Shown here: one piece after another, positions 41,274 through 50,526 of the stretch | Position numbering within the stretch: position 1 is the first letter of the stretch | Layout: each line of letters starts with the position of its first letter | Origin: Prevotella sp. DNF00663 | Lineage (GTDB): Bacteria > Bacteroidota > Bacteroidia > Bacteroidales > Bacteroidaceae | DNA length: 64,000 nt | Direction of reading: 5' to 3' | Assembly (NCBI RefSeq): GCF_001553265.1 | Contig: NZ_KQ960662.1 | Coordinates: 21,510-85,509, forward strand | The notes under the pieces: model-generated | Seen by the model: the letters and a program-made list of their open reading frames with translations, nothing else | Databases searched by the model: none | What the model was told of the DNA's origin: nothing | Translations under genes and position numbers: made by a program

Positions 41274-42269
41274 CTATCTGAAGCTGTCGGTCAACAGCTT
41301 GATTTCTATTTGCGGGTTGATGCGCTCGTAGAGGATGTTGTACACAGCATCGAGGATGGGCATGTTGACGTGCATGTGACGGTTGATTTCCTTCATACAC
41401 TTCGTGCCATAGTATCCTTCGGCTATCATTTCCATTTCTATCTGCGCAGTCTTTACGCTATATCCCTTGCCAATCATGGTTCCAAACGTGCGGTTACGAC
41501 TGAAGTTGCTGTAGCCGGTAACGAGTAAGTCGCCGATATATACGGAGTCGTAGATACTTCGCTCGATGGGATGTATGGCCGTTAAGAATCTATTTGTCTC
41601 CTGTACTGCATTGGCCATGAGCACGGCTTGGAAGTTGTCTCCATATTTCAAACCGTTACAAATGCCTGCAGCAATGGCATATACATTCTTCAATACCGAA
41701 GCATATTCGATGCCGATGACGTCGGTACTGGTCTTGGTCTTGATGAAGTTGCTCGATAGTACTTCGGTAAACAACTGCGCCTTTTGTCTGTTTCCACAAG
41801 CCACGGTGAGATAGGAGAGACGCTCTAACGCTACTTCCTCGGCATGCGACGGTCCGCCTATGCAGGCTAAATTGTCATATGGCACGTCAAAAACCTCGTG
41901 GAAATATTCCGAGCAAACCAAATTCTCGTCGGGTACAATACCTTTGATGGCTGTGACGATAAACTTATCGCGCAGTGGAGATTTAAGTTTGCGCAGATGG
42001 TTTTTAAGATATGGAGAGGGGGTTACGAACACTAGTGTGTCGTAACTCTCTATGATTTTGTTGATATCCGATGAGAAAAATATCTCATCTACGTCGAAGT
42101 GAGCGCTCGTAAGATACGCCGGGTTGTGCCCCAGACGCTTGAAATCTTCGATACGGTCGTCGCGACGCATATACCATCCGATGTGATGTGTATGTGTGAC
42201 GATGATCTTTGCAATGGCTGTAGCCCAGCTTCCACCACCTATAATCGCTATTTTACCGCAATTGAACAC
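41274..42269 (-). CDS. gpsA: NAD(P)H-dependent glycerol-3-phosphate dehydrogenase
   Basis: 331 residues from a GTG start ([21 protein letters not shown]). GGGSWATA is the NAD(P)-binding loop; [22 protein letters not shown] and [11 protein letters not shown] follow, and [16 protein letters not shown] carries the catalytic lysine. It makes glycerol 3-phosphate for phospholipids. The GTG is used because no ATG lies between the inverted repeat upstream and the Rossmann loop. Confidence 0.95.
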   Translation of the reverse strand: MFNCGKIAIIGGGSWATAIAKIIVTHTHHIGWYMRRDDRIEDFKRLGHNPAYLTSAHFDVDEIFFSSDINKIIESYDTLVFVTPSPYLKNHLRKLKSPLRDKFIVTAIKGIVPDENLVCSEYFHEVFDVPYDNLACIGGPSHAEEVALERLSYLTVACGNRQKAQLFTEVLSSNFIKTKTSTDVIGIEYASVLKNVYAIAAGICNGLKYGDNFQAVLMANAVQETNRFLTAIHPIERSIYDSVYIGDLLVTGYSNFSRNRTFGTMIGKGYSVKTAQIEMEMIAEGYYGTKCMKEINRHMHVNMPILDAVYNILYERINPQIEIKLLTDSFR

Positions 42270-42286
42270 CCTTATTTAATTTAGAA

Positions 42287-42356
42287 TTGATAATTGAAAA
42301 ATGAGAATTATGGTATGTTGATTTGCTTATCATAATTATTCATTTTCAATTATCAA
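42287..42356. repeat. AT-rich long inverted repeat between lysS and gpsA
   Basis: Left arm 42287-42312 (TTGATAATTGAAAAATGA then GAATTATG) pairs with right arm 42331-42356 (CATAATTATTCA then TTTTCAATTATCAA) with about two mismatches or bulges; the loop is 18 bases. It could be a small MITE-like insertion or an RNA hairpin between two co-directional genes. Confidence 0.7.
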
Positions 42357-42363
42357 CTATCAA

Positions 42364-44091
42364 TTACAAATTGGCTTTATCAATCCACTGTTGGAACTCG
42401 TCCACCTTTGGATTCTCATAGCCTAGTTTATACTTCTTATTGACACCGCAAACGTCCATTTGGAGTTTCTGTGCTTTCACCTCTTTGATGTCGGATACCA
42501 AGTTGTAACCAGCTTTACGGAATACGGCAACCCACTCTTCGGGTACACCAAGTGCGCCCCATTCGGCAACCGAACTTTGTGGTATCTTCTTTTCAGGCTT
42601 CATCTGTGGGAAGAACAACACTTCTTGGATGTTGGTCTGACCGGTCATTAACATGACCAGTCGGTCAATACCTATGCCGATACCAGAGGTTGGTGGCATA
42701 CCATATTGTAGTGCACGTAGGAAGTCTTGGTCGATAATCATGGCCTCGTCGTCGCCCTTGTCGGCCAGTGCCATTTGGGCTTTGAAGCGGTCTTCTTGGT
42801 CGAGTGGGTCGTTCAACTCAGAGTAGGCATTGGCCAACTCCTTACCATTCACCATCAACTCGAAACGCTCTGTGAGTCCCGGTTTAGAACGGTGCATCTT
42901 CGTCAGAGGCGACATCTCTACAGGATAGTCGGTGATGAAGGTGGGCTGGATGAATGTTCCTTCGCAGAACTCGCCGAAAATCTCGTCGATAAGTTTACCC
43001 TTACCCATGGTATCGTCGATTTCCATATTGAGCTTCTTGCATACTTCGCGAATCTCGTCTTCGCTCATTCCGTTGAGATCATAGCCTGTCTTCTCTTTGA
43101 TGGCATCAAGGATGGGCAGACGACGATAGGGAGCCTTGAAGCTAATCGTCTTGCCGTCGATTTCGCGTTCGGGCTTGCCGTTCACAGCTATGCAAATCTT
43201 TTCTAGCAATTGCTCGGTGAAACTCATCATCCAATTGTAGTCCTTGTACTGCACGTAAAGTTCCATACAAGTGAATTCAGGATTATGGTTGCGGTCCATA
43301 CCCTCATTGCGGAAGTTCTTACCGATTTCGTATACGCCCTCGAAACCGCCCACAATGAGACGTTTCAAATACAACTCGGTGGCGATACGCATGTACATAT
43401 CTACGTTGAGTGCATTGAAGTGGGTGATGAATGGACGAGCCGAAGCACCTCCGGCAATCGACTGTAAGGTCGGAGTCTCAACTTCTGTATAGCCGGCTTC
43501 GTCGAGTGTGTTGCGCAGAGTACGCAATACGGTAGCACGTTGTAGGAACACATCCTTCACACCCTCGTTGACAACGAGGTCTACATAGCGCTGACGGAAA
43601 CGCAATTCGGGGTCGTCGAACTTGTCGAAAGCTTCACCGTCTTTGTACTTAACGATAGGCAGTGGCTTCAAACTCTTGCTCAACAACACTAGTTCTTTGG
43701 CGTGTACAGACACCTCACCCGTCTGAGTTTTGAACACAAAACCCTTGATACCGATGATGTCACCGATGTCTAAAAGACGTTTGAAGACTTTGTTATATAA
43801 ATCTTTATTCTCGTCCGGACAGATGTCGTCGCGAGTAATGTAAACCTGTATTCTTCCTTTTGAGTCTTGAAGTTCGGCAAAACTAGCCTTTCCCATTACA
43901 CGGCGAGTCATCATACGACCTGCTATCACGACTTCTTTCTCTTCTCCTTCTTGGAAATCTCTGATGATGTCGGTGCTAAAAGCGTTTGTGGGATACTCGG
44001 CAGCAGGATATGGATCGATACCCATATCGCGCAGTTCCTGAAGACTTTGGCGGCGGATAATCTCCTGCTCGCTTAATTCCAATACGTTCAT
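42364..44091 (-). CDS. lysS: Lysyl-tRNA synthetase (class II)
   Basis: 575 residues. The OB-fold anticodon-binding domain covers about 55-150 (VVIAGRMMTRRVMGKASFAELQD). The class II core has motif 1 (RATVLRTLRNTLDEAGYTEVETPTL), motif 2 (KNFRNEGMDRNHNPEFTCMELY) and motif 3 (GIGIGIDRLVMLMTG). About 65 residues at the C-terminus (PEEWVAVFRKAGYNLVSDIKEVKAQKLQMDV) extend beyond the usual end and are common in Bacteroidota. A -7 match TACTTTTG at 44130-44137 is the likely promoter. Confidence 0.97.
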   Translation of the reverse strand: MNVLELSEQEIIRRQSLQELRDMGIDPYPAAEYPTNAFSTDIIRDFQEGEEKEVVIAGRMMTRRVMGKASFAELQDSKGRIQVYITRDDICPDENKDLYNKVFKRLLDIGDIIGIKGFVFKTQTGEVSVHAKELVLLSKSLKPLPIVKYKDGEAFDKFDDPELRFRQRYVDLVVNEGVKDVFLQRATVLRTLRNTLDEAGYTEVETPTLQSIAGGASARPFITHFNALNVDMYMRIATELYLKRLIVGGFEGVYEIGKNFRNEGMDRNHNPEFTCMELYVQYKDYNWMMSFTEQLLEKICIAVNGKPEREIDGKTISFKAPYRRLPILDAIKEKTGYDLNGMSEDEIREVCKKLNMEIDDTMGKGKLIDEIFGEFCEGTFIQPTFITDYPVEMSPLTKMHRSKPGLTERFELMVNGKELANAYSELNDPLDQEDRFKAQMALADKGDDEAMIIDQDFLRALQYGMPPTSGIGIGIDRLVMLMTGQTNIQEVLFFPQMKPEKKIPQSSVAEWGALGVPEEWVAVFRKAGYNLVSDIKEVKAQKLQMDVCGVNKKYKLGYENPKVDEFQQWIDKANL

Positions 44092-44189
44092 ACTATATCT
44101 TACTAGAATATATTCTTAATCTAACACTGCAAAAGTAATAAATAATTCTGAAACTTCGGGGCTTTTCCTGCTTTTTTACATCGTTGCTC

Positions 44190-44351
44190 GCAACTTGTCG
44201 ACTCGTACTAGTAAACGAGTCATTCCAAACTCGTTAACTCGTCTATTTGCCAATTAGTAAACATCGTCTTGTTTACCTATCAACTCGTTTACTTGTCAAC
44301 TTCCCCTTAAAACTTCTCATATCTCGTTTTTAACTTCTCACTCTTCACTTG
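44190..44351. repeat. Pyrimidine-rich left flank of copy D
   Basis: Repeated words of the type AACTCGTTTACTTGTCAACT and AACTTCTCAC run up to copy D. The same words recur at the right edge of the window. The gap 44092-44680 otherwise holds copy D, its right flank and the promoter of the lipoprotein gene; no gene is seen. Confidence 0.65.
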
Positions 44352-44434
44352 CTGCAAGGCCTAGGCAAGATTGCTGTTTCGGCTCCGCAGCATTGCTGTC
44401 CGTGCTTGGCAATATCGCTGGAAAGCCCTTGCAG
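44352..44434. repeat. 83-bp intergenic element, copy D
   Basis: CTG, CAAGGCCTAGG, CAAGATTGCTG, TTTCGGCTCCG, CAGCATTGCTG, TCCGTGCTTGG, CAATATCGCTG, GAAAGCCCTTG, CAG. This copy lies between two divergent genes, so it cannot be a simple terminator of either. Confidence 0.9.
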
Positions 44435-44515
44435 TAAATGAAGTTTATAAGTTTTTGAGTTCATGAATGGGGGAGTGAGTTTGTAAGTTCATGAGTTCGT
44501 GAGTTGAAAAGTATT
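44435..44515. repeat. Purine-rich right flank of copy D
   Basis: AAGTTTATAAGTTTTTGAGTTCATGAA, GAGTGAGTTTGTAAGTTCATGAGTTCGTGAGTTG: repeated GAGTT/AAGTT words at a spacing of about 8-9 bases, roughly complementary to the left flank. Confidence 0.6.
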
Positions 44516-44632
44516 GGATTAGGATTGAGAGATGGGGGAATTGTCGGATTTGGTGATACTTATCAAAGTGTAAAAGTGTTTTTTTTTTGTTAAAGCTAGA
44601 AGCGTTGTCAGGATTCTTTATATCACTTTTTC

Positions 44633-44640
44633 TACCTTTG
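44633..44640 (+). promoter_or_regulatory. -7 box of the lipoprotein-MazG unit
   Basis: TACCTTTG matches TAnnTTTG, 40 bp before the ATG at 44681. The nearest TTG is 25 bp upstream, too far for a standard -33 element. Confidence 0.4.
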
Positions 44641-44680
44641 TAATATTATAGAGAACGTAATTAATGACTAATATTGAATC

Positions 44681-45580
44681 ATGAAAAAGAATCTCGCAAC
44701 GTGGCTATTAGCCTGCTTATGTGTCGGTATGTTAACCACTTTGTCGGCTTGTCGTGATACGATTGACGACCCGCCTGCCGACCAATTGCAACTTTCAATA
44801 TCTGAACGTGAGCTGCTTCCGACTGCTGAGGTGATGACTAATGATACCGTTTATCAGTTTGATGTGCTCAAAAGTAAGGGCATGTTTAAGGTAAAGGTGA
44901 ATGGGGGTAATAGTTATGTTACTCCAAGAGTGAAAGTTAATGGACAACATGTCACCATTGGGTTGTTGTCGGAATATACCGGTGTGCAGGTGACGGATGA
45001 AGCCGGACAAGAGATTTCTTTCCATATCCACTCAGCGCATGCCGACTTAAAGATGCAGAGCTACCTCTATGCAGTTTGGTATGGATGTACTTTTCGCTAT
45101 CCGGATTTTAAATACGGTCTTGGCGACATGAAGGTATTATCGGGAAACGGGAATAAGGGCGTTGCTGAAGTATCATTTGATAAGAACAATGTGTTGATTG
45201 TCAAGAGCAAACGGACTGGTAGTTCTTATTTCACAGTGGCCGATGGTAGGGGCGTCACACGCTCGTTGCAAGTGGCTGTGGAAGAAGGTTACGACATGAC
45301 AACAGATAGTTTGGAAGTTACGTCTACCAATCCATCAAGTCTTTGTTTCCCTATTAAATATGGCAAAGCCGGTGGTTGGAAACTTGTAAAGAGTACGATT
45401 CCCTATGTACATGACCATGTGATTTCTCCTTCAAACGAGAATGTTTTGTGCGATTACGACTTGCTGTATGTCTATATTAACTATCCTTACAAGAACAAGC
45501 AATATAAGTATTATTTGGAAAACAAGGATGGTAGCAAGGGCGTAGTAGTGGTGAATGTTGTGGAAAAGAAAGATAAGTAG
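44681..45580 (+). CDS. Lipoprotein of unknown function
   Basis: 299 residues with a clear lipoprotein signal (LSAC, Cys24) followed by a flexible acidic stretch (RDTIDDPPADQ). The rest is beta-rich, and three Ig-like segments can be guessed: about 35-110 (FKVKVNGGNSYVTPRVKVNG), 120-205 (VAEVSFDKNNVLIVKSKRTGSSYFTVADGRG) and 210-299. I do not recognise a family. It is probably anchored in the outer or inner membrane facing the periplasm. It shares a transcript with the MazG-like gene 15 bp downstream, an odd pairing. Confidence 0.7.
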   Translation: MKKNLATWLLACLCVGMLTTLSACRDTIDDPPADQLQLSISERELLPTAEVMTNDTVYQFDVLKSKGMFKVKVNGGNSYVTPRVKVNGQHVTIGLLSEYTGVQVTDEAGQEISFHIHSAHADLKMQSYLYAVWYGCTFRYPDFKYGLGDMKVLSGNGNKGVAEVSFDKNNVLIVKSKRTGSSYFTVADGRGVTRSLQVAVEEGYDMTTDSLEVTSTNPSSLCFPIKYGKAGGWKLVKSTIPYVHDHVISPSNENVLCDYDLLYVYINYPYKNKQYKYYLENKDGSKGVVVVNVVEKKDK

Positions 45581-45595
45581 TAAGAGGAATAGATA

Positions 45596-45922
45596 ATGGA
45601 ACTGAACGACTACCAAGAGGCTGCGCTCAAGACGGCCATTTATCCCGAAGATATGGGCATCGTGTATCCGGCATTAGGATTGTCGGGAGAGACAGGAGAG
45701 GTAGCAGATAAAATCAAAAAGTGTATCCGTGACAACGACGGAGTGTTCGACGAGGCTGAAAGGAAGGCTGTGGCTAAGGAGATGGGAGATGTGTTGTGGT
45801 ATCTCGCGGCTTTGAGTAGAGATATTGATATTTCGCTCGAAGAGATAGCACGTATGAACTTGGAGAAAGTTATGTCGCGACAACTGCGTGGAAAGTTGCA
45901 TGGTCAGGGCGACGAACGATAA
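45596..45922 (+). CDS. MazG-like nucleotide pyrophosphohydrolase
   Basis: 108 residues. The metal-binding pattern of the all-alpha NTP pyrophosphatases is present: LGLSGETGEVADKIKK (ExxE) and AVAKEMGDVLWYLAALSRDI (ExxD). It should cleave a nucleoside triphosphate to the monophosphate and pyrophosphate, cleaning the nucleotide pool; the preferred substrate is unknown. Single-domain, unlike the longer MazG. The transcript ends in the terminator at 45947-45983. Confidence 0.88.
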   Translation: MELNDYQEAALKTAIYPEDMGIVYPALGLSGETGEVADKIKKCIRDNDGVFDEAERKAVAKEMGDVLWYLAALSRDIDISLEEIARMNLEKVMSRQLRGKLHGQGDER

Positions 45923-45946
45923 TTTTGTTGCTGTATAAACACAAAA

Positions 45947-45983
45947 AAGCCGAGTTATTAGATGCTTGCTAATAACTCGGCTT
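45947..45983. terminator. Bidirectional terminator shared with the end of menE
   Basis: AAGCCGAGTTATTA and TAATAACTCGGCTT form a perfect 14-bp stem with a 9-base loop. The hairpin includes the last nine codons of menE and its stop region, so one structure ends both converging units. Confidence 0.85.
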
Positions 45984-46926
45984 CTTTACGTGCCGGCTTG
46001 CCGGTTTCGGTTGTTGGAACATGCTCTATGGTCTTGATAACCTTGGGTTGCCAGTATTTGGGCAGCGCTTGCTGGCATATTCGAGCCACTTGCTGCATGT
46101 CTTTAGACTCTGTCAGTAGTACGATAATCTCGCCAAACTTCTCGTCCGGCCGTTTCGTAATGACGAATGGAACGTTGAGATGGGGCTTCAGTGCGGATTC
46201 AACTTCTTCTATTTGTACTTTGATACCGCCTGTATCAATCACGTTATCTCGTCGTCCAAGGATGCGGAACCGTTGTCCGTCGGGTGAAAGTTCGGCCAAG
46301 TCGTTGGTGACGAGTGGTTTGTTGCAAACCTGCGGAGCGTCTATGACGAGACAACCATCGCTGTTGAGCGATACGGTGACAGTGTCGAAAGCTTCGTACC
46401 ACGTGCTGGCTTGTGGATTATTGAGGCGTCGTAAAGCGATATGCGAGAGGGTTTCGGTCATACCATAAGTACTCCATACGTGGTTGGGAAAGTCTTTGAG
46501 CGCGTTGGCAAGCCCATCGTCGATGGCTCCACCGCCTATGATTAATTGCCGTATACCGCGTAGACATTCGGCTTCTTCGGTCACTTGCAGGCTGTTGTAC
46601 ACTTGCATGGGTACCATCGCGGCAAAGGTTGGAGGCGTTTTAAGGCTTTTGAGAGGATGGCCAGATGGCTCGACAGTGATGAGTTTTAAATGGCGTTCGA
46701 GGCTACGTACGACTACCATTTTGCCGGCGATGTAGTCTAATGGCATGCAGAGGAGAGCAGTGTCACCAGCTTTTAAACCTAGGAAATCGCACGTAATGCG
46801 TGCACTGTTGAGCATACGCTGCTTTTCTACCCACATGGGTTTGGGTTTGCCGGTCGACCCACTGGTATGTACGAGTACCTTATCATTGTCGTTATGCCAT
46901 TCGGCTAAGAATTCTTCAAGCACCAT
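45958..46926 (-). CDS. menE: o-Succinylbenzoate-CoA ligase
   Basis: 322 residues, short for the family because the N-terminal part is compact. VLVHTSGSTGKPKPMWV is the AMP-binding P-loop of acyl-adenylating enzymes; TYGMTETLSHIALRRL and RFRILGRRDNVIDTGGIKVQIEEVE are the A5 and A8 motifs. It activates o-succinylbenzoate with CoA in menaquinone synthesis. It overlaps menC by 22 bp and is the last gene of the operon. Confidence 0.92.
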   Translation of the reverse strand: MVLEEFLAEWHNDNDKVLVHTSGSTGKPKPMWVEKQRMLNSARITCDFLGLKAGDTALLCMPLDYIAGKMVVVRSLERHLKLITVEPSGHPLKSLKTPPTFAAMVPMQVYNSLQVTEEAECLRGIRQLIIGGGAIDDGLANALKDFPNHVWSTYGMTETLSHIALRRLNNPQASTWYEAFDTVTVSLNSDGCLVIDAPQVCNKPLVTNDLAELSPDGQRFRILGRRDNVIDTGGIKVQIEEVESALKPHLNVPFVITKRPDEKFGEIIVLLTESKDMQQVARICQQALPKYWQPKVIKTIEHVPTTETGKPARKEAELLASI

Positions 46927-47930
46927 AGTTGTTCTCCTCTTATCTCTATTGGCATGTCGATGTTATTAGTAAAAAGCTGTCCTGTACCCAATCCTTGTGG
47001 CATGGTGATGTTGGAACCGTATATTTTGGCAGCTAGTTGGGCTACGCTGTTTAGTCCTATATTGCTTTCTAATGCACTTGTCATCCACGAACCGATGGCT
47101 CGTTGGCGTGCCAGTTGAATCCATTCTTCCGTTCCGCGCATGCCACCGTGTAGCGTCGGCTTCAGAATAATGTATTGTGGCCGGATGGTATCGAGCAGTT
47201 CGGCTTTCATTTCAGGTATATTCACGCCGATAAGTTCTTCATCCAGTGCGATGGGTAAGGGCGTATTGCGGCAAAGTTTAGCCATTTCTGCCCATTGATG
47301 TGGCCGAATGGGCTGTTCGATGGAGTGGATGTCGAAGCGTGATAATTGTTCTAATCGCTGCATAGCATTATCGCGTGTGAATCCACCGTTGGCGTCTACG
47401 CGTAGTTCTATTTGTTCTTTAGAGAAGTGGCGGCGGATATGTTGGATGAGTGCCAACTCTTGTTCGAAGTCTATCGCACCGATTTTGAGCTTCACACAGT
47501 GGAAACCTTGCTCCAGCTTTTGTTCAATACGGTGGTACATTTCATCGAAAGTTCCCATCCACACCAGTCCATTGATGGTGATGCCTTCTTCTCCTTTGCC
47601 AAATGGCGTGTTGAAGAAATTGAGGCTTCCACCGGCTGCTATTTGGGCGAAAGCAGTCTCTAAACCGAAGAGGATAGATGGATAAGGGCGCAACATATCA
47701 AAAGGTATGCTGCCCGTAGTTTCTACTAAGCGGCATACTTCGCGCAATGTTTTCTCGTATTCGGGGCTGGCATCGCAACTTAAATCGGGCAGTGGAGCAC
47801 ACTCTCCGATACCCGTCACACCGTTATGGGTAACATTGAGCAGCCAAATATCGTGGGTAGTGTATACTCCCCTTGATGTTCCTGCTGGCTGTTTGAAGTG
47901 TAGTTGTTTGTGCGTAATGGTAAGTTGCAT
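46905..47930 (-). CDS. menC: o-Succinylbenzoate synthase
   Basis: 341 residues of the enolase superfamily. CVKLKIGAIDFEQEL has the KxK catalytic pair, LRVDANGGFTRDNA the first metal ligand, SIEQPIRPHQ the second and IALDEELIG the third; YIILKPTLHGGMRG has the opposing lysine. It dehydrates SHCHC to o-succinylbenzoate. Overlaps menE; separated from menB by 50 bp with a G+C hairpin. Confidence 0.93.
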   Translation of the reverse strand: MQLTITHKQLHFKQPAGTSRGVYTTHDIWLLNVTHNGVTGIGECAPLPDLSCDASPEYEKTLREVCRLVETTGSIPFDMLRPYPSILFGLETAFAQIAAGGSLNFFNTPFGKGEEGITINGLVWMGTFDEMYHRIEQKLEQGFHCVKLKIGAIDFEQELALIQHIRRHFSKEQIELRVDANGGFTRDNAMQRLEQLSRFDIHSIEQPIRPHQWAEMAKLCRNTPLPIALDEELIGVNIPEMKAELLDTIRPQYIILKPTLHGGMRGTEEWIQLARQRAIGSWMTSALESNIGLNSVAQLAAKIYGSNITMPQGLGTGQLFTNNIDMPIEIRGEQLWCLKNS

Positions 47931-47946
47931 GTGATAAAGTGGTTTT

Positions 47947-47966
47947 CCCTCCCCTTTTGGGGAGGG
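47947..47966. other. Intercistronic GC hairpin between menB and menC
   Basis: CCCTCCCC-TTTT-GGGGAGGG is a perfect 8-bp stem. On the minus strand it is followed by AAAACC, not a T run, so it is more likely an RNA-stability or processing element than a terminator. Confidence 0.55.
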
Positions 47967-47980
47967 CTAAAGTGGGGCTT

Positions 47981-48808
47981 TTAAGGTAAAATCGGGTATT
48001 GTTCGAAGTTGGGTTTGCGCTTCTCTAGGAAGGCTTTGCCACCTTCTTGAGCTTCATCCATCGTATAATAGAGCATGGTGGCATCGCCGGCAAGTTCTTG
48101 TATGCCCGCTTGACCATCAAGTTCGGCGTTCAGTCCGGCCTTAATCATGCGCAAGGCAAGCGGACTACGCTCCATCATCAATTCTGCCCACTCCACACAT
48201 TCGTCCTCCAGGCGGTCGAAAGGAACCACTTTGTTCACCATGCCCATACGCTCTGCTTCCTCGGCGGTGTACTGTTTACAGAGGAACCAAATCTCTCTTG
48301 CTTTCTTCTGACCAACCATTCTGGCTAAGTAAGAAGCTCCGAAACCGGCATCAAACGAGCCTACTTTAGGACCAGTTTGGCCGAAAATGGCATTCTCGCT
48401 GGCAATGGTGAGGTCACACATCACGTGTAAAACGTGTCCGCCACCAATGGCATAGCCGTTCACCATGGCTATGACAGGCTTCGGTAAACGACGAATTTGC
48501 ATTTGTACATCGAGTACATTGAGGCGTGGAACACCATCGTTTCCCACGTAACCACCGCGTCCTTTCACGTGCATGTCGCCACCTGAGCAGAACGCTTTGT
48601 CTCCTGCGCCGGTCAAGATGACCACTCTGACTTCGCTACTCTCCCGACAATAGCTGAATGCCTGACTCATTTCCCACGTTGTTAGAGGCGTGAAGGCATT
48701 GCGATAACGTTCGCGGTTGATGGTGATTTTGGCAATATGATTGTACATTTCGAAGAGGATTTCCTTGAAATCAAACCCTTCTATCTTTTTCCATTCTCTT
48801 GTTTTCAT
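47981..48808 (-). CDS. menB: 1,4-Dihydroxy-2-naphthoyl-CoA synthase
   Basis: 275 residues of the crotonase family. [26 protein letters not shown] and [23 protein letters not shown] form the oxyanion hole and CoA site. [28 protein letters not shown] contains the Asp and Tyr typical of MenB. It cyclises o-succinylbenzoyl-CoA. It lies 6 bp after the DUF4153 gene. Confidence 0.96.
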   Translation of the reverse strand: MKTREWKKIEGFDFKEILFEMYNHIAKITINRERYRNAFTPLTTWEMSQAFSYCRESSEVRVVILTGAGDKAFCSGGDMHVKGRGGYVGNDGVPRLNVLDVQMQIRRLPKPVIAMVNGYAIGGGHVLHVMCDLTIASENAIFGQTGPKVGSFDAGFGASYLARMVGQKKAREIWFLCKQYTAEEAERMGMVNKVVPFDRLEDECVEWAELMMERSPLALRMIKAGLNAELDGQAGIQELAGDATMLYYTMDEAQEGGKAFLEKRKPNFEQYPILP

Positions 48809-48814
48809 TGTTTG

Positions 48815-50506
48815 TTATTTGATAAATAGTATTCCTTGGATGCTTGATATGTCTGTCACTTCGTCTTTGATATTGAAGTAAAGGTAGTTAACGAGCAGCA
48901 ACATGTTATCTCCTGTAGCATGGATTTGGGCGTTCTTTTGGTTCTCGGCAGCCGCTTCCAACTCTTTTTTAGAGAAGGTAAGGTCGTATTTCTTGTCGTT
49001 AGCCTTTACTGTGGTGATGATATTGTCGCCCTCTGTCTTCTTGATAGTGCAGTTTCCGTTCGTTATATAGACAAACGATTTGTAACCGTTGGGAAGGATT
49101 GTTGGTTTCTCTATAAGGGTATCTACGTTGTAGCTATTGATATTGGCGACGTTATCTCCCTCTGTAAAGTCGTACCAGAAGAAATAAGGGATACTATTTT
49201 TATTCCACAATTCTTCTTGTTGTTCTGCTCGGTAGTTCTCTGTCAGATAGCTACCTTTATCTATCAATACTTGTTTTTCCTCTTTAGACAAGGTCTTTAT
49301 AAACTTACCAAGTGCTTTTTTAGTGATGGGTAACTTCACGTTGGGTGCTTTGGTAAGTATTTGTTTCACTTGATTCTTCATGGAATGTAGCGTGATATTG
49401 GCATAACTCTGCGGGCCTACCGAACTTAGCAAGGCTATTATGACAAACGAAACAGGTATAAGAAGCATACGACGACTCCTGTTTAGAATGAGATAAAGGC
49501 ACACCGCATAGCACCAAATGTTGAATGTGAGTATATAAAGGCGTGCCACCGTAATGCCATAATCGCTGAGTCGACGGCCGATACCGATGGACATTAGCAT
49601 CAAAAGGGGAAGTGCTGCTACCGGCAACCAGCGTAAAAGAGACTTATCAAACTTCTTTCCTTCTTGGAATTGTGAAGGATATAGCAATGCCATAATAGCC
49701 ATTGTACCCAGCATCATTGCTGTTACCAACCATGAAACCCAACCATTTGGTAATTGCCAAGCTACTAAAATCTTGATGGTATAACCGTAAAGTGTAAGGA
49801 AATAGGCAAGAAGTAGAGGCACGAGTGCGTAATGTACGATGCCTAATAATACCGAAGAGAGACCTGTAGACGACTCATTGTGCTTCTTATCTTGTTCGGG
49901 AATGAATTGTAAAAAGATAAGTGGCAGTATGAAAGTGTAACATGTAAAGATAATATCTACTCTATATAGCCAACCTATATCGAATCCGAAGAGTTGTACG
50001 AAAGCCTCTATCAGAAGTTGAATACCTGCCATAAGCACGGTAGCAGCAAGTCCTGAGATGATAAGTCCTATCAATAAGCGATATGTAAAGTTCCATAATC
50101 CGAGTTCGTTTTTCCGTTTCAAGAACGATACAATGAATATCATGACTACCAGTACAAGTACTAAAGCTATCATAGTTGTAGCTTCTATCATATCGCCCGG
50201 CATGCAGTTGGAGAGCCAAAAGACCAGTCCGAACCACCCGATATGCAGCATTACCTGTATGGCTATGTTCAGTTCACGGTTTTTTACTTCCTCGCTCCAT
50301 AGCCTTAATACCAAGGCCAAGAGCATGGCTGTGATGGGATAGTAGACAAAGAGAGTGGTAGATTGAGCTGTAAAGGTGCCGTCTAGATGGTTCAGATAGC
50401 AACATCCCATGGCCGATAAGACGGCAAAGAGGATTACAATGGGAAACCGTTGGCATCCAGCCAGCAGATTTTCCTTGATAGTTTGGATGGATAGATTCTT
50501 AAACAT
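48815..50506 (-). CDS. DUF4153 membrane protein within the menaquinone operon
   Basis: 563 residues from the ATG at 50506; a TTG 15 bases upstream is not needed. About eleven or twelve hydrophobic helices fill residues 25-390 (for example IVILFAVLSAMGCCYLNH, LLIGLIISGLAATVLMAGIQLL, LLLAYFLTLYGYTIKILVAW). The last 180 residues are soluble (KQILTKAPNVKLPITKKALGKFIKTL to GILFIK). This corresponds to DUF4153, a polytopic family of unknown role. It is inserted between menD and menB with gaps of 20 and 6 bp, so it is made together with the menaquinone enzymes. Its role there is not known to me. Confidence 0.8.
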   Translation of the reverse strand: MFKNLSIQTIKENLLAGCQRFPIVILFAVLSAMGCCYLNHLDGTFTAQSTTLFVYYPITAMLLALVLRLWSEEVKNRELNIAIQVMLHIGWFGLVFWLSNCMPGDMIEATTMIALVLVLVVMIFIVSFLKRKNELGLWNFTYRLLIGLIISGLAATVLMAGIQLLIEAFVQLFGFDIGWLYRVDIIFTCYTFILPLIFLQFIPEQDKKHNESSTGLSSVLLGIVHYALVPLLLAYFLTLYGYTIKILVAWQLPNGWVSWLVTAMMLGTMAIMALLYPSQFQEGKKFDKSLLRWLPVAALPLLMLMSIGIGRRLSDYGITVARLYILTFNIWCYAVCLYLILNRSRRMLLIPVSFVIIALLSSVGPQSYANITLHSMKNQVKQILTKAPNVKLPITKKALGKFIKTLSKEEKQVLIDKGSYLTENYRAEQQEELWNKNSIPYFFWYDFTEGDNVANINSYNVDTLIEKPTILPNGYKSFVYITNGNCTIKKTEGDNIITTVKANDKKYDLTFSKKELEAAAENQKNAQIHATGDNMLLLVNYLYFNIKDEVTDISSIQGILFIK

Positions 50507-50526
50507 AGTGTTATTAATCAAATGAG

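Noticed and set aside
44352..44434. Small CRISPR array
   Set aside because: The 11-bp cores are pseudo-palindromic and variable, the blocks between them are only 11 bp and share a GSC centre, the unit number is always the same and no cas genes are present.
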